The position numbers were made by a program, and so were the translations under genes. The notes beneath the pieces were generated by a model. That model made no database searches. It saw nothing but the letters and a program-made list of their open reading frames with translations, and was not told where the DNA came from. DNA of 50,272 nt from Saprospiraceae bacterium. Lineage in GTDB: Bacteria > Bacteroidota > Bacteroidia > Chitinophagales > Saprospiraceae. Below are positions 41,859 through 49,719 of this stretch, piece after piece. The stretch lies in assembly GCA_024103195.1 (NCBI GenBank), contig JAGFIW010000147.1, positions 1 through 50,272 of the forward strand, in the 5' to 3' direction. How positions within the stretch are numbered: the stretch's first letter is position 1; every line of letters begins with the position of its first letter.

Positions 41859-43265
41859 ATGAACGAGAGCATACGATTTGGTACGGATGGTTGGCGCGCC
41901 ATTATTGCCCGGGACTTCACGGTCGATAATGTGCTTCGCGTCAGTGAAGGGACAGCGTTATGGATGCGGGAACACGGACTGACCAGTGTGGTCATCGGCC
42001 ATGATTGCCGTTTCGGAGGTCCCATGTTTGCCGAGGCAGCGGCCCGGGTGATGATTACCCATGGCATTCGCGTCTTCCTGGCCAATGGTTTTGTGTCCAC
42101 CCCCATGGTGTCCCTGGGTGTCGTCCAATGGCAGGCCGGCATGGGAATTGTGATCACAGCCAGCCACAATCCTCCGGAATACAATGGGTTCAAATTGAAG
42201 AGCGCCTTCGGAGGTCCCACCCTTCCGGCGGATATTTCAGCCGTGGAGCGCCTGGTGCCGGATGCACCCCCCACTTCACTGGGCGATCTGGAGGATGCCC
42301 GACAACGGGGGTTGCTCAGTGATGTGGACCTGGAAGAAGTCTATTACCGCCACGTAGCATCCCACTTCGACCTTCCACTCCTGCGGTCCTGGGGATCCAG
42401 GCTTGTATATGATGCCATGTATGGGGCCGGCCAGCGCATCATGCAAAGACTGATCCCCGAGATCCACATGCTGCATGGAGAGCACAACCCCGGGTTTCAC
42501 GGTCAGGCACCCGAACCCATCCATCGCAATCTGTCACTGTTGTCTACTACCCTGGCCAATGGAGGCAACTTCATGGCCGGTCTGGCCAATGACGGTGATG
42601 CTGACCGGATCGGGATGTACGATTCCCGCGGTCGTTTTGTTGATTCCCACCATTTGCTTTTGTTGTTGCTGATGTATCTCCATGAATACAAAGGACTCCG
42701 GGGCAAGGTGGTGGTTACTTTTTCCGTGACGGACAAAATGGCCCAATTGGCCCGTCAATATGGATTGGATATTGAAGTGACCCCTATCGGATTCAAGTAT
42801 ATTGCCGGGATCATGACCTCTGAAGATGTGCTGGTCGGCGGGGAAGAATCGGGAGGACTGGCGGTCAAGGGCCATATCCCCGAACGGGATGGTGTATGGA
42901 TGGGTCTGCTCATCCTGGAGTTCATGGCGAAAACAGGCAAAAGCCTGGAGGAGTTGGTAGAAATGGTTTACGCCAAGGTGGGTCGCTTTGCCTTTGACCG
43001 GTGGGACCTTCACTTGACGGAGGAGCGCAAACAAGCCGTGATCAAGGCTTGCAGGGAAGATCGGCTGGATCCGAAGGGCCGTATGCCATTCCAACGAAAA
43101 GAGGATTTGGACGGTTTCAAATATTACCTCCCCGAGGGGTGGCTCATGTTTCGCCCCTCGGGGACGGAACCCGTCCTGCGCATTTATGCCCAGGGGAGAG
43201 ATGAGGCGGATGTAAATAAAATTTTAGGCCAGGCTAAAGAGTTGGTAGAAGCCTTGCCCGTGTAG
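41859..43265 (+). CDS. Phosphoglucomutase/phosphomannomutase family protein
   Basis: A 468-residue alpha-D-phosphohexomutase. All four active-site motifs are present: catalytic serine loop VITASHNPPEYNGFK, metal-binding DGDADRIG, sugar-binding loop VGGEESGGLAVKGHIPERDG, and phosphate-binding RPSGTEPVLRIYA. It interconverts 6- and 1-phosphates of a hexose (glucose, mannose or glucosamine); the exact sugar is not determined by motifs alone. It begins with SIRFGTDGWRAIIA, like the PgcA/ManB group. It can supply the nucleotide-sugar precursors used by the wbp-type cluster in the window (inference). Confidence 0.94.
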   Translation: MNESIRFGTDGWRAIIARDFTVDNVLRVSEGTALWMREHGLTSVVIGHDCRFGGPMFAEAAARVMITHGIRVFLANGFVSTPMVSLGVVQWQAGMGIVITASHNPPEYNGFKLKSAFGGPTLPADISAVERLVPDAPPTSLGDLEDARQRGLLSDVDLEEVYYRHVASHFDLPLLRSWGSRLVYDAMYGAGQRIMQRLIPEIHMLHGEHNPGFHGQAPEPIHRNLSLLSTTLANGGNFMAGLANDGDADRIGMYDSRGRFVDSHHLLLLLLMYLHEYKGLRGKVVVTFSVTDKMAQLARQYGLDIEVTPIGFKYIAGIMTSEDVLVGGEESGGLAVKGHIPERDGVWMGLLILEFMAKTGKSLEELVEMVYAKVGRFAFDRWDLHLTEERKQAVIKACREDRLDPKGRMPFQRKEDLDGFKYYLPEGWLMFRPSGTEPVLRIYAQGRDEADVNKILGQAKELVEALPV

Positions 43266-43269
43266 GTAC

Positions 43270-44517
43270 TTACCACCACCAACTCACGGACAACATCAGG
43301 TCTGTGGGGTGAACGGCCTCGTACCTTTTGTTGGGCGATGCATCCACCAGGGGCAACAAAGCCTGGTTGTACCGGAGATCCAGTCCGATACGAGAGGTGA
43401 AACGATACCGGACCAAGGCGCTCAGACCGGGTATCCAATGGCGGCTGATCCCGGTGACATCGCCAGAGGCGGGATTGGAGGTCTCGGCATCAAATTCCTT
43501 ATCCAGACGGTCACTGACGGATTCCGGGAGGGCATACATCATGTTCACGCCTCCGGCCAATTGCCAATTTTTCCACACCTTGCCGGCCAGGACCGGTGCT
43601 TCCAGAAGCAGAATACCGCGGGAATATTTCTCTGTCTCCCCAAAGAACTGGTCGGGTAGTGAAGAAGTACCCAATGACTCTGCATAGCGGGCTCTTGCCC
43701 GCCATTTGGCGCCGAGGCCCGCTTGCCAAAACCAACCTCCCTTCCTGCTTCCCGTCACCATGAGTCCCCCTTGGGGGAACAGGGAAACCTGGTCGGGAAC
43801 GGGTTGAAAGGGAATCAGCACACCAGCGTAAATACCCAGGGAGATTTTTGTGCCATTGGCGGGATGGTTCACGACCTGGGAGATTTCGGGAAATGCCTTT
43901 TCCGAAACGACAGGAGAGGGCGCACGGCGAAGGCGTGATACCGCCATGAGACCCACATTGTAGAAGGATTCTGGCAATTCTTCAATGCGAAGGCCCGCAG
44001 GTCGCAACCCTTTGTCCATGGATGTCACAGCCGAACCTGCCCCTTGCTCATAAGGCGTAGGAGGTGAGGCAGGGTCGCCGGTGGTTGTCGCAAAGACGCT
44101 GGCGGGTATCGGGTTTGTGTGGACTGAAGTGGGTGCTGGAAGGCCTGTCAGTGCCACCGGAATCACTTCGTCGGCTGGCGGCTGGATGGCCGTTGGTGGC
44201 GCAGGTGCTGGTGATGAAGAAGGGGAATCCGGTGTCGACGGATGGGGTTGGCGCGATGGCCCCTTAGGTGTGGAGAGCGCAAAAGCCGTGAGCAGGAGTG
44301 CCCCCAACAACCATCCACCAAGAAGAAAACGTCCCCATCCCGGGGGAAGGGATGGCCCCGGCACCGGATAAGGATCCGGAGGAGCGGCCAGACCGGCATC
44401 ATTCTCGTCGAGCAGACGGGACATCGCCTCCCAGTCGCCTTCCTGGGGGTGAGGGGTGTAAGCCTTTACGGCCTGGCGAATATGGTCGTCGCCGGGTATG
44501 GATTCAGCGTGCTTCAC
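43270..44517 (-). CDS. Dual membrane-spanning anti-sigma-like protein with C-terminal beta-barrel (Dma type), copy 1
   Basis: A 415-residue protein, GTG start overlapping the sigma gene stop (GTGA). Residues 1-60 are cytoplasmic, with IRQAVK and WE at positions 29-30. One transmembrane helix is at about 63-82 (LLGGWLLGALLLTAFALS). A long Pro/Ser/Thr-rich linker (about 83-200) could cross the periplasm. Residues about 220-415 are alternating amphipathic strands (SLGIYAGVLIPF, GGLMVTGS, GWFWQAGLGAKWRARA, LSALVRYRFTSRIGLDLRY), ending in LMLSVSWWW with a terminal aromatic. The architecture matches the Dma family reported in Bacteroides thetaiotaomicron, in which such proteins restrain a partner ECF sigma factor. 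The partner is the gene directly upstream. Its trigger is unknown. Confidence 0.82.
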   Translation of the reverse strand: MKHAESIPGDDHIRQAVKAYTPHPQEGDWEAMSRLLDENDAGLAAPPDPYPVPGPSLPPGWGRFLLGGWLLGALLLTAFALSTPKGPSRQPHPSTPDSPSSSPAPAPPTAIQPPADEVIPVALTGLPAPTSVHTNPIPASVFATTTGDPASPPTPYEQGAGSAVTSMDKGLRPAGLRIEELPESFYNVGLMAVSRLRRAPSPVVSEKAFPEISQVVNHPANGTKISLGIYAGVLIPFQPVPDQVSLFPQGGLMVTGSRKGGWFWQAGLGAKWRARARYAESLGTSSLPDQFFGETEKYSRGILLLEAPVLAGKVWKNWQLAGGVNMMYALPESVSDRLDKEFDAETSNPASGDVTGISRHWIPGLSALVRYRFTSRIGLDLRYNQALLPLVDASPNKRYEAVHPTDLMLSVSWWW

Positions 44518-45074
44518 GTTGGGTCGGTCATTGCTTGTCGGCTAGGAAATAATTGGCGGAGTTGCTTGCGGGCCTGGGCCAGGTGCCAGCGGGATGTCGC
44601 TTCATCAAAACCGAACAACTCCGCGATCTCTTTGTGCCTGTAGCCATCGATGACATAAAGGCTGAAGATCTGACGCTGGGTATCGGGCAATTGATGAAGA
44701 AGGCGGAGAATTTCCTCTCCGGACATGGCGTCCAGGGGATCGGACACGACAGGTGCATCTGCTTTTTCCGGAAACCGGATTTGCTCCCGGTAGGTACGCC
44801 GGCTACGGATATGGTCCATGGCGGTGTTGAAAACGATCCGGGCAATCCAGGCCGCCAAAGTCCCCGAAGGCTGGTAGCGGTCAATGTGTTGGAAGACTTT
44901 GAGAAAGGCGGAGTTAAGGATTTCGAGGGCTTCCTCCCGGTTGCCGGCATAGCGCAGACATACGGACATATTCCTGCCGTAATACCGCTCGTACAATCGG
45001 CGCTGGGCCAATCGCTCTCCACGACGACAGCCGTCGAGCAGTTGGTCATCGGTACTTCCGGTATCATAGGGCAT
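44514..45074 (-). CDS. ECF RNA polymerase sigma factor (Das type), copy 1
   Basis: A 186-residue sigma factor from ATG 45074 (upstream codons back to 45233 have no coding character). Region 2: QRRLYERYYGRNMSVCLRYA, EEALEILNSAFLKVFQHID and GTLAAWIARIVFNTAMDHIR. Region 4: LLHQLPDTQRQIFSLYVIDG and HKEIAELFGFDEATSRWHLA with RARKQLR-type ending (QARKQLRQLF). This is a standard ECF layout. It overlaps the Dma-like gene by 4 nt, so the sigma and its presumed regulator are made together. It is divergent from the MATE transporter, a possible regulon member. Confidence 0.93.
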   Translation of the reverse strand: MPYDTGSTDDQLLDGCRRGERLAQRRLYERYYGRNMSVCLRYAGNREEALEILNSAFLKVFQHIDRYQPSGTLAAWIARIVFNTAMDHIRSRRTYREQIRFPEKADAPVVSDPLDAMSGEEILRLLHQLPDTQRQIFSLYVIDGYRHKEIAELFGFDEATSRWHLAQARKQLRQLFPSRQAMTDPT

Positions 45075-45172
45075 AATTCCGTAACGTCCACACGGAGCGG
45101 TTCGTTTTGATAATCGTAATCCGCCGGCATTTCGTTGGTGAAAGTCCGGGTTTTCGGTCTGTCGCTTCCGGC

Positions 45173-45180
45173 TACCTTTG
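45173..45180 (+). promoter_or_regulatory. -7 promoter element TACCTTTG
   Basis: Perfect TAnnTTTG match ending 6 nt before GTG 45187 of the MATE gene. It overlaps the longer TTG-initiated frame at 45178, which supports GTG 45187. Confidence 0.55.
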
Positions 45181-45186
45181 CAGGCT

Positions 45187-46575
45187 GTGAACAAGGACAC
45201 CCTGCATTTGATTCGCGATGCCATCTCCGGCAAGGAACAGGATTACACCGGTATTCCTCTCCGCCGGGCGATCATTCTGCTGTCCATCCCGATGGTACTG
45301 GAGATGTTGATGGAGAGCCTGTTCGCGGTTGTGGATGTCTTTTTTGTCGCCCGTCTGGGCAACCATGCCGTGGCGACCGTAGGCATCACGGAATCGGTCA
45401 TGATGCTCATTTATTCCCTGGCCATCGGTCTCAGCATGGCAGCTACCGCCATGGTAGCCCGCCGGGTGGGTGAAGGGGATCGTGATGCCGCCGCAAAAGC
45501 AGCTGCCCAGACCATTTGGCTTGGTGTCGGAATGGCGGCCATCATGGGTATCGTGGGGTATGCGGCTTCGCCTTTCATTTTGCGGATGATGGGCGCCGAT
45601 GACCAAATCGTGGCAGAGGGACAGGGATACACCCGGATCATGTTTGCCGGCAACCTGACGGTGATGCTCCTTTTTCTTTTGAATGCCGTATTCAGAGGTG
45701 CCGGCGATGCCAGCCTGGCCATGAGAGCACTTTGGATCGGCAACGGGATCAATATCGTTCTGGACCCTTGCCTCATCTTCGGTTGGGGTCCTTTCCCGGA
45801 AATGGGACTGGAAGGAGCCGCCCTGGCGACAGTGATTGGTCGCGGTGCAGGGGTGGTTTACCAGTTTGCCCTTCTGTTTTCCGCCAAACATGTGATCCGC
45901 ATAGCACGGCGACATCTTGAACTGTCATGGAGCATACTCCGCCGATTGATGGCCATTGGTGTCTCCGGAGCAGGTCAATATCTGGTCGCTACCGCCTCAT
46001 GGATCTTTCTCATGCGGATCATGGCCGACTTTGGACCAACAGCGCTGGCCGGCTACACGATTGCTATCCGGGTCATTGTATTTACCATTCTCCCGGCCTG
46101 GGGTATCGCCAATGCGGCCTCCACGCTGGTTGGGCAGCATCTTGGTGCCCGTCAGCCGGAACAATCCGAACGCGCGGCCTGGATGGCCAGCCATTATGCT
46201 GTGGGATTCATGCTGGTTGTCATGGTGTTTTATATCGCTCTGGCCAAACCCATCATCGGTTTTTTCACCGCAGATCAAGAGGTAATCCTCCTGGGGGCCA
46301 GAAGTCTGCAAATCATCAGCCTGGGGTATGTATTTTACGCTTATGGCATGGTCCTCAGCCAGGCCTTCAACGGGGCCGGCGACACCCGTACGCCGCTTTG
46401 GATCAACATTGTGGGTTTCTGGCTGATCGAAATCCCGTTGGCCTGGTGGCTCTCCACACCCCTTGGCATAGGGCCGGAAGGCATTTTCATGGCCATTGCG
46501 ATATCCGAAAGTCTGGTCGCCCTGGGCTGTATCTACTTTTTCCGGAGAGGGGGTTGGAAAACCGTTTCGGTCTGA
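45187..46575 (+). CDS. MATE family efflux transporter
   Basis: A 462-residue protein with twelve predicted transmembrane helices in two repeats. The MATE start PLRRAIILLSIPMVLEMLME, VDVFFVARLGNHAVATVGI and the second-half segment FNGAGDTRTPLWINIVGFW are family hallmarks (FxGAGDTxTP). MATE proteins expel cationic drugs or metabolites using sodium or proton gradients. The substrate is unknown. It lies between the two sigma/Dma-like modules and is transcribed away from copy 1. GTG 45187 is chosen because of the promoter element and the family start. Confidence 0.93.
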   Translation: MNKDTLHLIRDAISGKEQDYTGIPLRRAIILLSIPMVLEMLMESLFAVVDVFFVARLGNHAVATVGITESVMMLIYSLAIGLSMAATAMVARRVGEGDRDAAAKAAAQTIWLGVGMAAIMGIVGYAASPFILRMMGADDQIVAEGQGYTRIMFAGNLTVMLLFLLNAVFRGAGDASLAMRALWIGNGINIVLDPCLIFGWGPFPEMGLEGAALATVIGRGAGVVYQFALLFSAKHVIRIARRHLELSWSILRRLMAIGVSGAGQYLVATASWIFLMRIMADFGPTALAGYTIAIRVIVFTILPAWGIANAASTLVGQHLGARQPEQSERAAWMASHYAVGFMLVVMVFYIALAKPIIGFFTADQEVILLGARSLQIISLGYVFYAYGMVLSQAFNGAGDTRTPLWINIVGFWLIEIPLAWWLSTPLGIGPEGIFMAIAISESLVALGCIYFFRRGGWKTVSV

Positions 46576-46650
46576 ACCCCGCCGCTCCTCCTGCCGTAAA
46601 AGAAACCCGTTCCGGAAGGCCGGGGCAGCGATTTGGGGTTTGGAGGTATC

Positions 46651-46687
46651 TAACCAATGGGTTAATTTTACCACTTGGTGGGTAAAA
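46651..46687 (+). promoter_or_regulatory. Paired inverted repeats upstream of the second ECF sigma gene
   Basis: Two nested inverted repeats lie side by side: TAACC (46651-46655) with GGTTA (46660-46664), and TTTTACC (46666-46672) with GGTAAAA (46681-46687). Together they give four half-sites of the form T-A/T-ACC. They end 12 nt before the TTG start. A regulatory operator or autoregulated sigma promoter is the likely reading; a hairpin in the short leader is the alternative. Confidence 0.5.
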
Positions 46688-46699
46688 TCCCCCTAAGCA

Positions 46700-47239
46700 T
46701 TGACGGATAAGGAGTTGATCGAGGGCTGTCTCCGCGGTAAGACGCAGTATGAGAAGGCATTATTCGACCGGTTTTCCGGTAAGATGATGGCTGTTTGTCT
46801 GCGTTATGCCACGGATACCTCCGAGGCGGAAGACATCCTGCAGGAAGGATTCGTCAAGGTGTTTGAGCATCTCCGGTCCTTTCGGCATGAAGGGTCTCTG
46901 GAGGGTTGGATCCGCCGTATCGTGGTGACAACGGCCCTCAAACACCTGCGACGCAACAAACCGACCCAGGAGATCACTGCCGCGGAGGACTTCCATGAAA
47001 GTCCCGATGTCCCGGACGCCATTACCCAATTGGGCGAACAGGACATCATCCGCCTGATCGGTCAGTTGCCTCAGGGGTATCGAATGGTTTTCAACCTCTA
47101 TGTCATTGAGGGATACCGGCATCACGAAATAGCCGATCTCCTGGCCATAGAGGAAAGTACCAGCCGGTCCCAATTGGTCAAGGCCCGCAAATGGCTACAG
47201 GATAAATTATTAAGCCTCACACGGTTAAGTGTTTATTGA
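46700..47239 (+). CDS. ECF RNA polymerase sigma factor (Das type), copy 2
   Basis: A 179-residue sigma factor, probably starting at TTG 46700 (the reading MTDKELIEGCLRGKTQYE aligns with copy 1's TDDQLLDGCRRGERLAQ). Region 2 contains FSGKMMAVCLRYA, DILQEGFVKVFEHL and SLEGWIRRIVVTTALKHLR. Region 4 contains LIGQLPQGYRMVFNLYVIEG and HHEIADLLAIEESTSRSQL. It is clearly paralogous to the copy at 44514. Its stop TGA overlaps the ATG of the next gene by 1 nt (TGATG), so it is coupled to the Dma-like gene. The upstream region holds two inverted repeats. Confidence 0.92.
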   Translation: MTDKELIEGCLRGKTQYEKALFDRFSGKMMAVCLRYATDTSEAEDILQEGFVKVFEHLRSFRHEGSLEGWIRRIVVTTALKHLRRNKPTQEITAAEDFHESPDVPDAITQLGEQDIIRLIGQLPQGYRMVFNLYVIEGYRHHEIADLLAIEESTSRSQLVKARKWLQDKLLSLTRLSVY

Positions 47240-48714
47240 TGATGAGCGAACCCAAGAAATACCAGATGGACGACCTTTTGCGCCAGCGCGTCAAGGACGC
47301 TTCCGCCCCTGTCCCCCATGGCATGTGGGAGAAAATCCTGGACGCGCGACGCAACCAACGTTATTATCCCGTTTCCTGGATCGGATTTTCGGCCATGGTC
47401 CTCGTCACAGCCGCCTTTGCCGGGTGGGTGACCTTTGGTGAAAACCGTACTCATGCGGACCTTCCGCTTGAAAAACCCGGGGTAGAACAAACGCATGAAT
47501 CCCTGGAACGGCCCACCGCCAGCCTACGCACAGCCGAAAAGGATCTGCAAAATGGTTTCTCCGCTGCATCGGAAGCAGACAGGGGAGGAGCAGAAACCCC
47601 GACCCGGGATGTCCGGCAGAAGGCAGCGGGTCAAATATCCAGGACGAATCGGGCTTCCGGAGAATCCGGACAAATCGAGAACAAAGCAGGGAAAGAGGTT
47701 GCCCGCCAGGAAGACATACGTCCTTCCTCTGCCACAGGGGATCGGGGGATCACCGTCAGTGAGGCATTGATGTCCGGTCAGGAATCCGCCTTTTCCTCCT
47801 CTCTCCAGGATGAAAATCAGGTCCTCGCAAGGTCAAAGGACTTTACAGGAGAGTGGACGGTTTTGGAAAGGGCAAAACCCTCGGAAGTAGTTGCCCATTC
47901 ACAGGGGCAGGCCGACCTTCCCGTTCCTCCTTTCATGGCTGCCCAGCAGCGGAGGAGTTCACCTTCCTGCTATTCCTTTCACACTTTCCTGCGCGGATTG
48001 TCAGTGGACGGTTACCTGGCACCGGAATACGCCATCCGGCAATTGGTCTATAAAGAGCCCGGCATGGGGGAGTACGCCGCCATGAGGGATGAAACCGAGT
48101 CTTATTCCTTTGCCTTCTCGGCCGGATTTCGCGCTAATGCGCACTTCAAAGGGGGCTTGGCTTTGCGGACAGGAGTCGTGTACACGGACATCGTTGAAAA
48201 ATTCCGTTATGCCGACCCTGATGCAGAAGTACGGCGCATCATAACCGTCAATATCGACACCATCTACAATCCGCCGGACGTCATTATCAATGTCGACACC
48301 CTGTCCATCGTCGAATACGGCGCCTATGACAAAGTCGGTTACAACCGGTACCGTTTTTATGACGTGCCCCTTCTCCTCGGATACGAGCTGGACCGGGGAC
48401 GCTGGATTGTCCATATCAACACCGGTCTCATGCTCAACATCGGCACCTCGCGACGCGGACAGATTCTCGATCCGCAGTCCAATCTGGTGTCCATTCACTC
48501 CGGGGAAAACAGCAGTTACCCGGCCTTTCGCAGCAAGGTCGGTTCCAGTTTGCTCATGAGCCTCGGATTCAATTATGCCGTGAGACCCAAACTGCACCTT
48601 CTGTTGGAACCCCAATTCCGGGTTTGGATGAAACCGCTCAATCTGGAAGATTATCCGGTCGACCAGAAATACATGAATATCGGCCTGGCCATGGGTGTCC
48701 GGCAGTACTTCTGA
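47239..48714 (+). CDS. Dual membrane-spanning anti-sigma-like protein with C-terminal beta-barrel (Dma type), copy 2
   Basis: A 491-residue protein (ATG 47239, or 47242). Cytoplasmic residues 1-45 contain LLRQRVKDASAPVP and WE at positions 30-31, with the same 15-residue spacing from the Arg-Gln pair as copy 1. One transmembrane helix lies at about 46-66 (VSWIGFSAMVLVTAAFAGW). A hydrophilic, repeat-poor linker (about 70-235) follows. From about 240 there are amphipathic strands (SFAFSAGFRANAHFKGGLALRTGVVY, then LLLGYELDRGRWIVHINTGLMLN), ending in LAMGVRQYF. The only match in architecture is the Dma family. The partner sigma is directly upstream and a lipoprotein gene is 5 nt downstream. Confidence 0.84.
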   Translation: MMSEPKKYQMDDLLRQRVKDASAPVPHGMWEKILDARRNQRYYPVSWIGFSAMVLVTAAFAGWVTFGENRTHADLPLEKPGVEQTHESLERPTASLRTAEKDLQNGFSAASEADRGGAETPTRDVRQKAAGQISRTNRASGESGQIENKAGKEVARQEDIRPSSATGDRGITVSEALMSGQESAFSSSLQDENQVLARSKDFTGEWTVLERAKPSEVVAHSQGQADLPVPPFMAAQQRRSSPSCYSFHTFLRGLSVDGYLAPEYAIRQLVYKEPGMGEYAAMRDETESYSFAFSAGFRANAHFKGGLALRTGVVYTDIVEKFRYADPDAEVRRIITVNIDTIYNPPDVIINVDTLSIVEYGAYDKVGYNRYRFYDVPLLLGYELDRGRWIVHINTGLMLNIGTSRRGQILDPQSNLVSIHSGENSSYPAFRSKVGSSLLMSLGFNYAVRPKLHLLLEPQFRVWMKPLNLEDYPVDQKYMNIGLAMGVRQYF

Positions 48715-48719
48715 TACGC

Positions 48720-49658
48720 ATGACCCTGAAACAACTGCTTTTTCCTGTTTCTGCCCTCCTCCTCTTCCTGCCGGCCTGCGAGAAGGAAAGGGATGAATTC
48801 ACACCCGTGGATAGCGTGCCTTTGTATCCCCGTGGACAAATAGGAAATTTCTTTCTGGGGATGGACCAGGCCCCCGATACGGTTTTTACCGTCAACAACC
48901 AATCCGGCTTCAAACTCCGAAGCCACACAGGCGTACTTGTGGAAATAGAACCTGAAACTTTTGGTATCCCTGGGGGTGCACCTGCCGAAGGCACCATCCA
49001 TATCGCCTGGAAAGAGATCAGAACCTTGTATGACCAGGTGTCCCGGCGCATGTCCCTCCGCCTCGACAACCAATGGATGAGACCTTACCTGCTTTTCGAA
49101 TGGTCGGCCCATCAGGAAGGCACTCCACTCGAATTGCGGAAACCGGTCGTGATCAAATGGCCGGAGAACCAACCTGCCGGAGCTCTCCAGCTCTGGCACG
49201 GTCAGTGGTCCGAACCGTCGGGTTTTACCTGGAACCTCTCCTCTACCGGAGGGGTCAGCCTCAGTACATGGGTTGATCCCGTTCAGGGAAGCGGAACCAA
49301 CGGCTATTTGGTCAGTACCGATCAAACCGGTATATCCGGTGCCGTACTGGTGGAGGATGCCCGAACAGATTCCTTGCAGGCAACCTTTTTTCCTGCCTAC
49401 AGCAAAACCAATACTGCGGTCTATTTTCTGGATACGGACCACGGTTCGGCCCTGGCATTCCGGGATAATGGCGCCGGCCTTTTCATCCTGCCCGGGTTAC
49501 CCGCCGGCCGGAACGGACGTGTCGTGTGCGTGACGGAAGCCATCCGCTACCGGTTCTACAGTTCATGGAAAGACATCACCACCCCCTCTCCCGGCTGGGA
49601 ACCCCGGCCCACCGAACGCCAGCTACCTGTGGTTTATGAAATGTTGCGGGGTCTGTGA
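48720..49658 (+). CDS. Lipoprotein downstream of the second sigma/Dma-like module
   Basis: A 312-residue lipoprotein. Signal: MTLKQLLFPVSALLLFLPAC, lipidated at Cys20. The mature part is beta-rich, with VPLYPRGQIGNFFLGMDQAP near the start, GVLVEIEPETFGIPGG in the middle (a ZU5-like segment, as in proteins that lead with 'G..V.I...F..P.G') and ITTPSPGWEPRPTERQL near the end. The gene starts 5 nt after the barrel gene, so it is cotranscribed with the sigma factor and the barrel. It could be the ligand, partner or cap of the barrel (inference). No equivalent follows copy 1. Upstream in-frame codons back to 48624 overlap the barrel gene and are not coding. Confidence 0.82.
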   Translation: MTLKQLLFPVSALLLFLPACEKERDEFTPVDSVPLYPRGQIGNFFLGMDQAPDTVFTVNNQSGFKLRSHTGVLVEIEPETFGIPGGAPAEGTIHIAWKEIRTLYDQVSRRMSLRLDNQWMRPYLLFEWSAHQEGTPLELRKPVVIKWPENQPAGALQLWHGQWSEPSGFTWNLSSTGGVSLSTWVDPVQGSGTNGYLVSTDQTGISGAVLVEDARTDSLQATFFPAYSKTNTAVYFLDTDHGSALAFRDNGAGLFILPGLPAGRNGRVVCVTEAIRYRFYSSWKDITTPSPGWEPRPTERQLPVVYEMLRGL

Positions 49659-49719
49659 CCTGATCTTGCACGGCAACATTTATGCCCCTGACCTTGTTTA
49701 GGCACCAAAGTGATATGCC

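Noticed and set aside
45927..46685. A 252-codon plus-strand frame inside the MATE gene
   Set aside because: It overlaps the MATE coding frame throughout; the MATE frame has conserved motifs and membrane helices, this one has neither.
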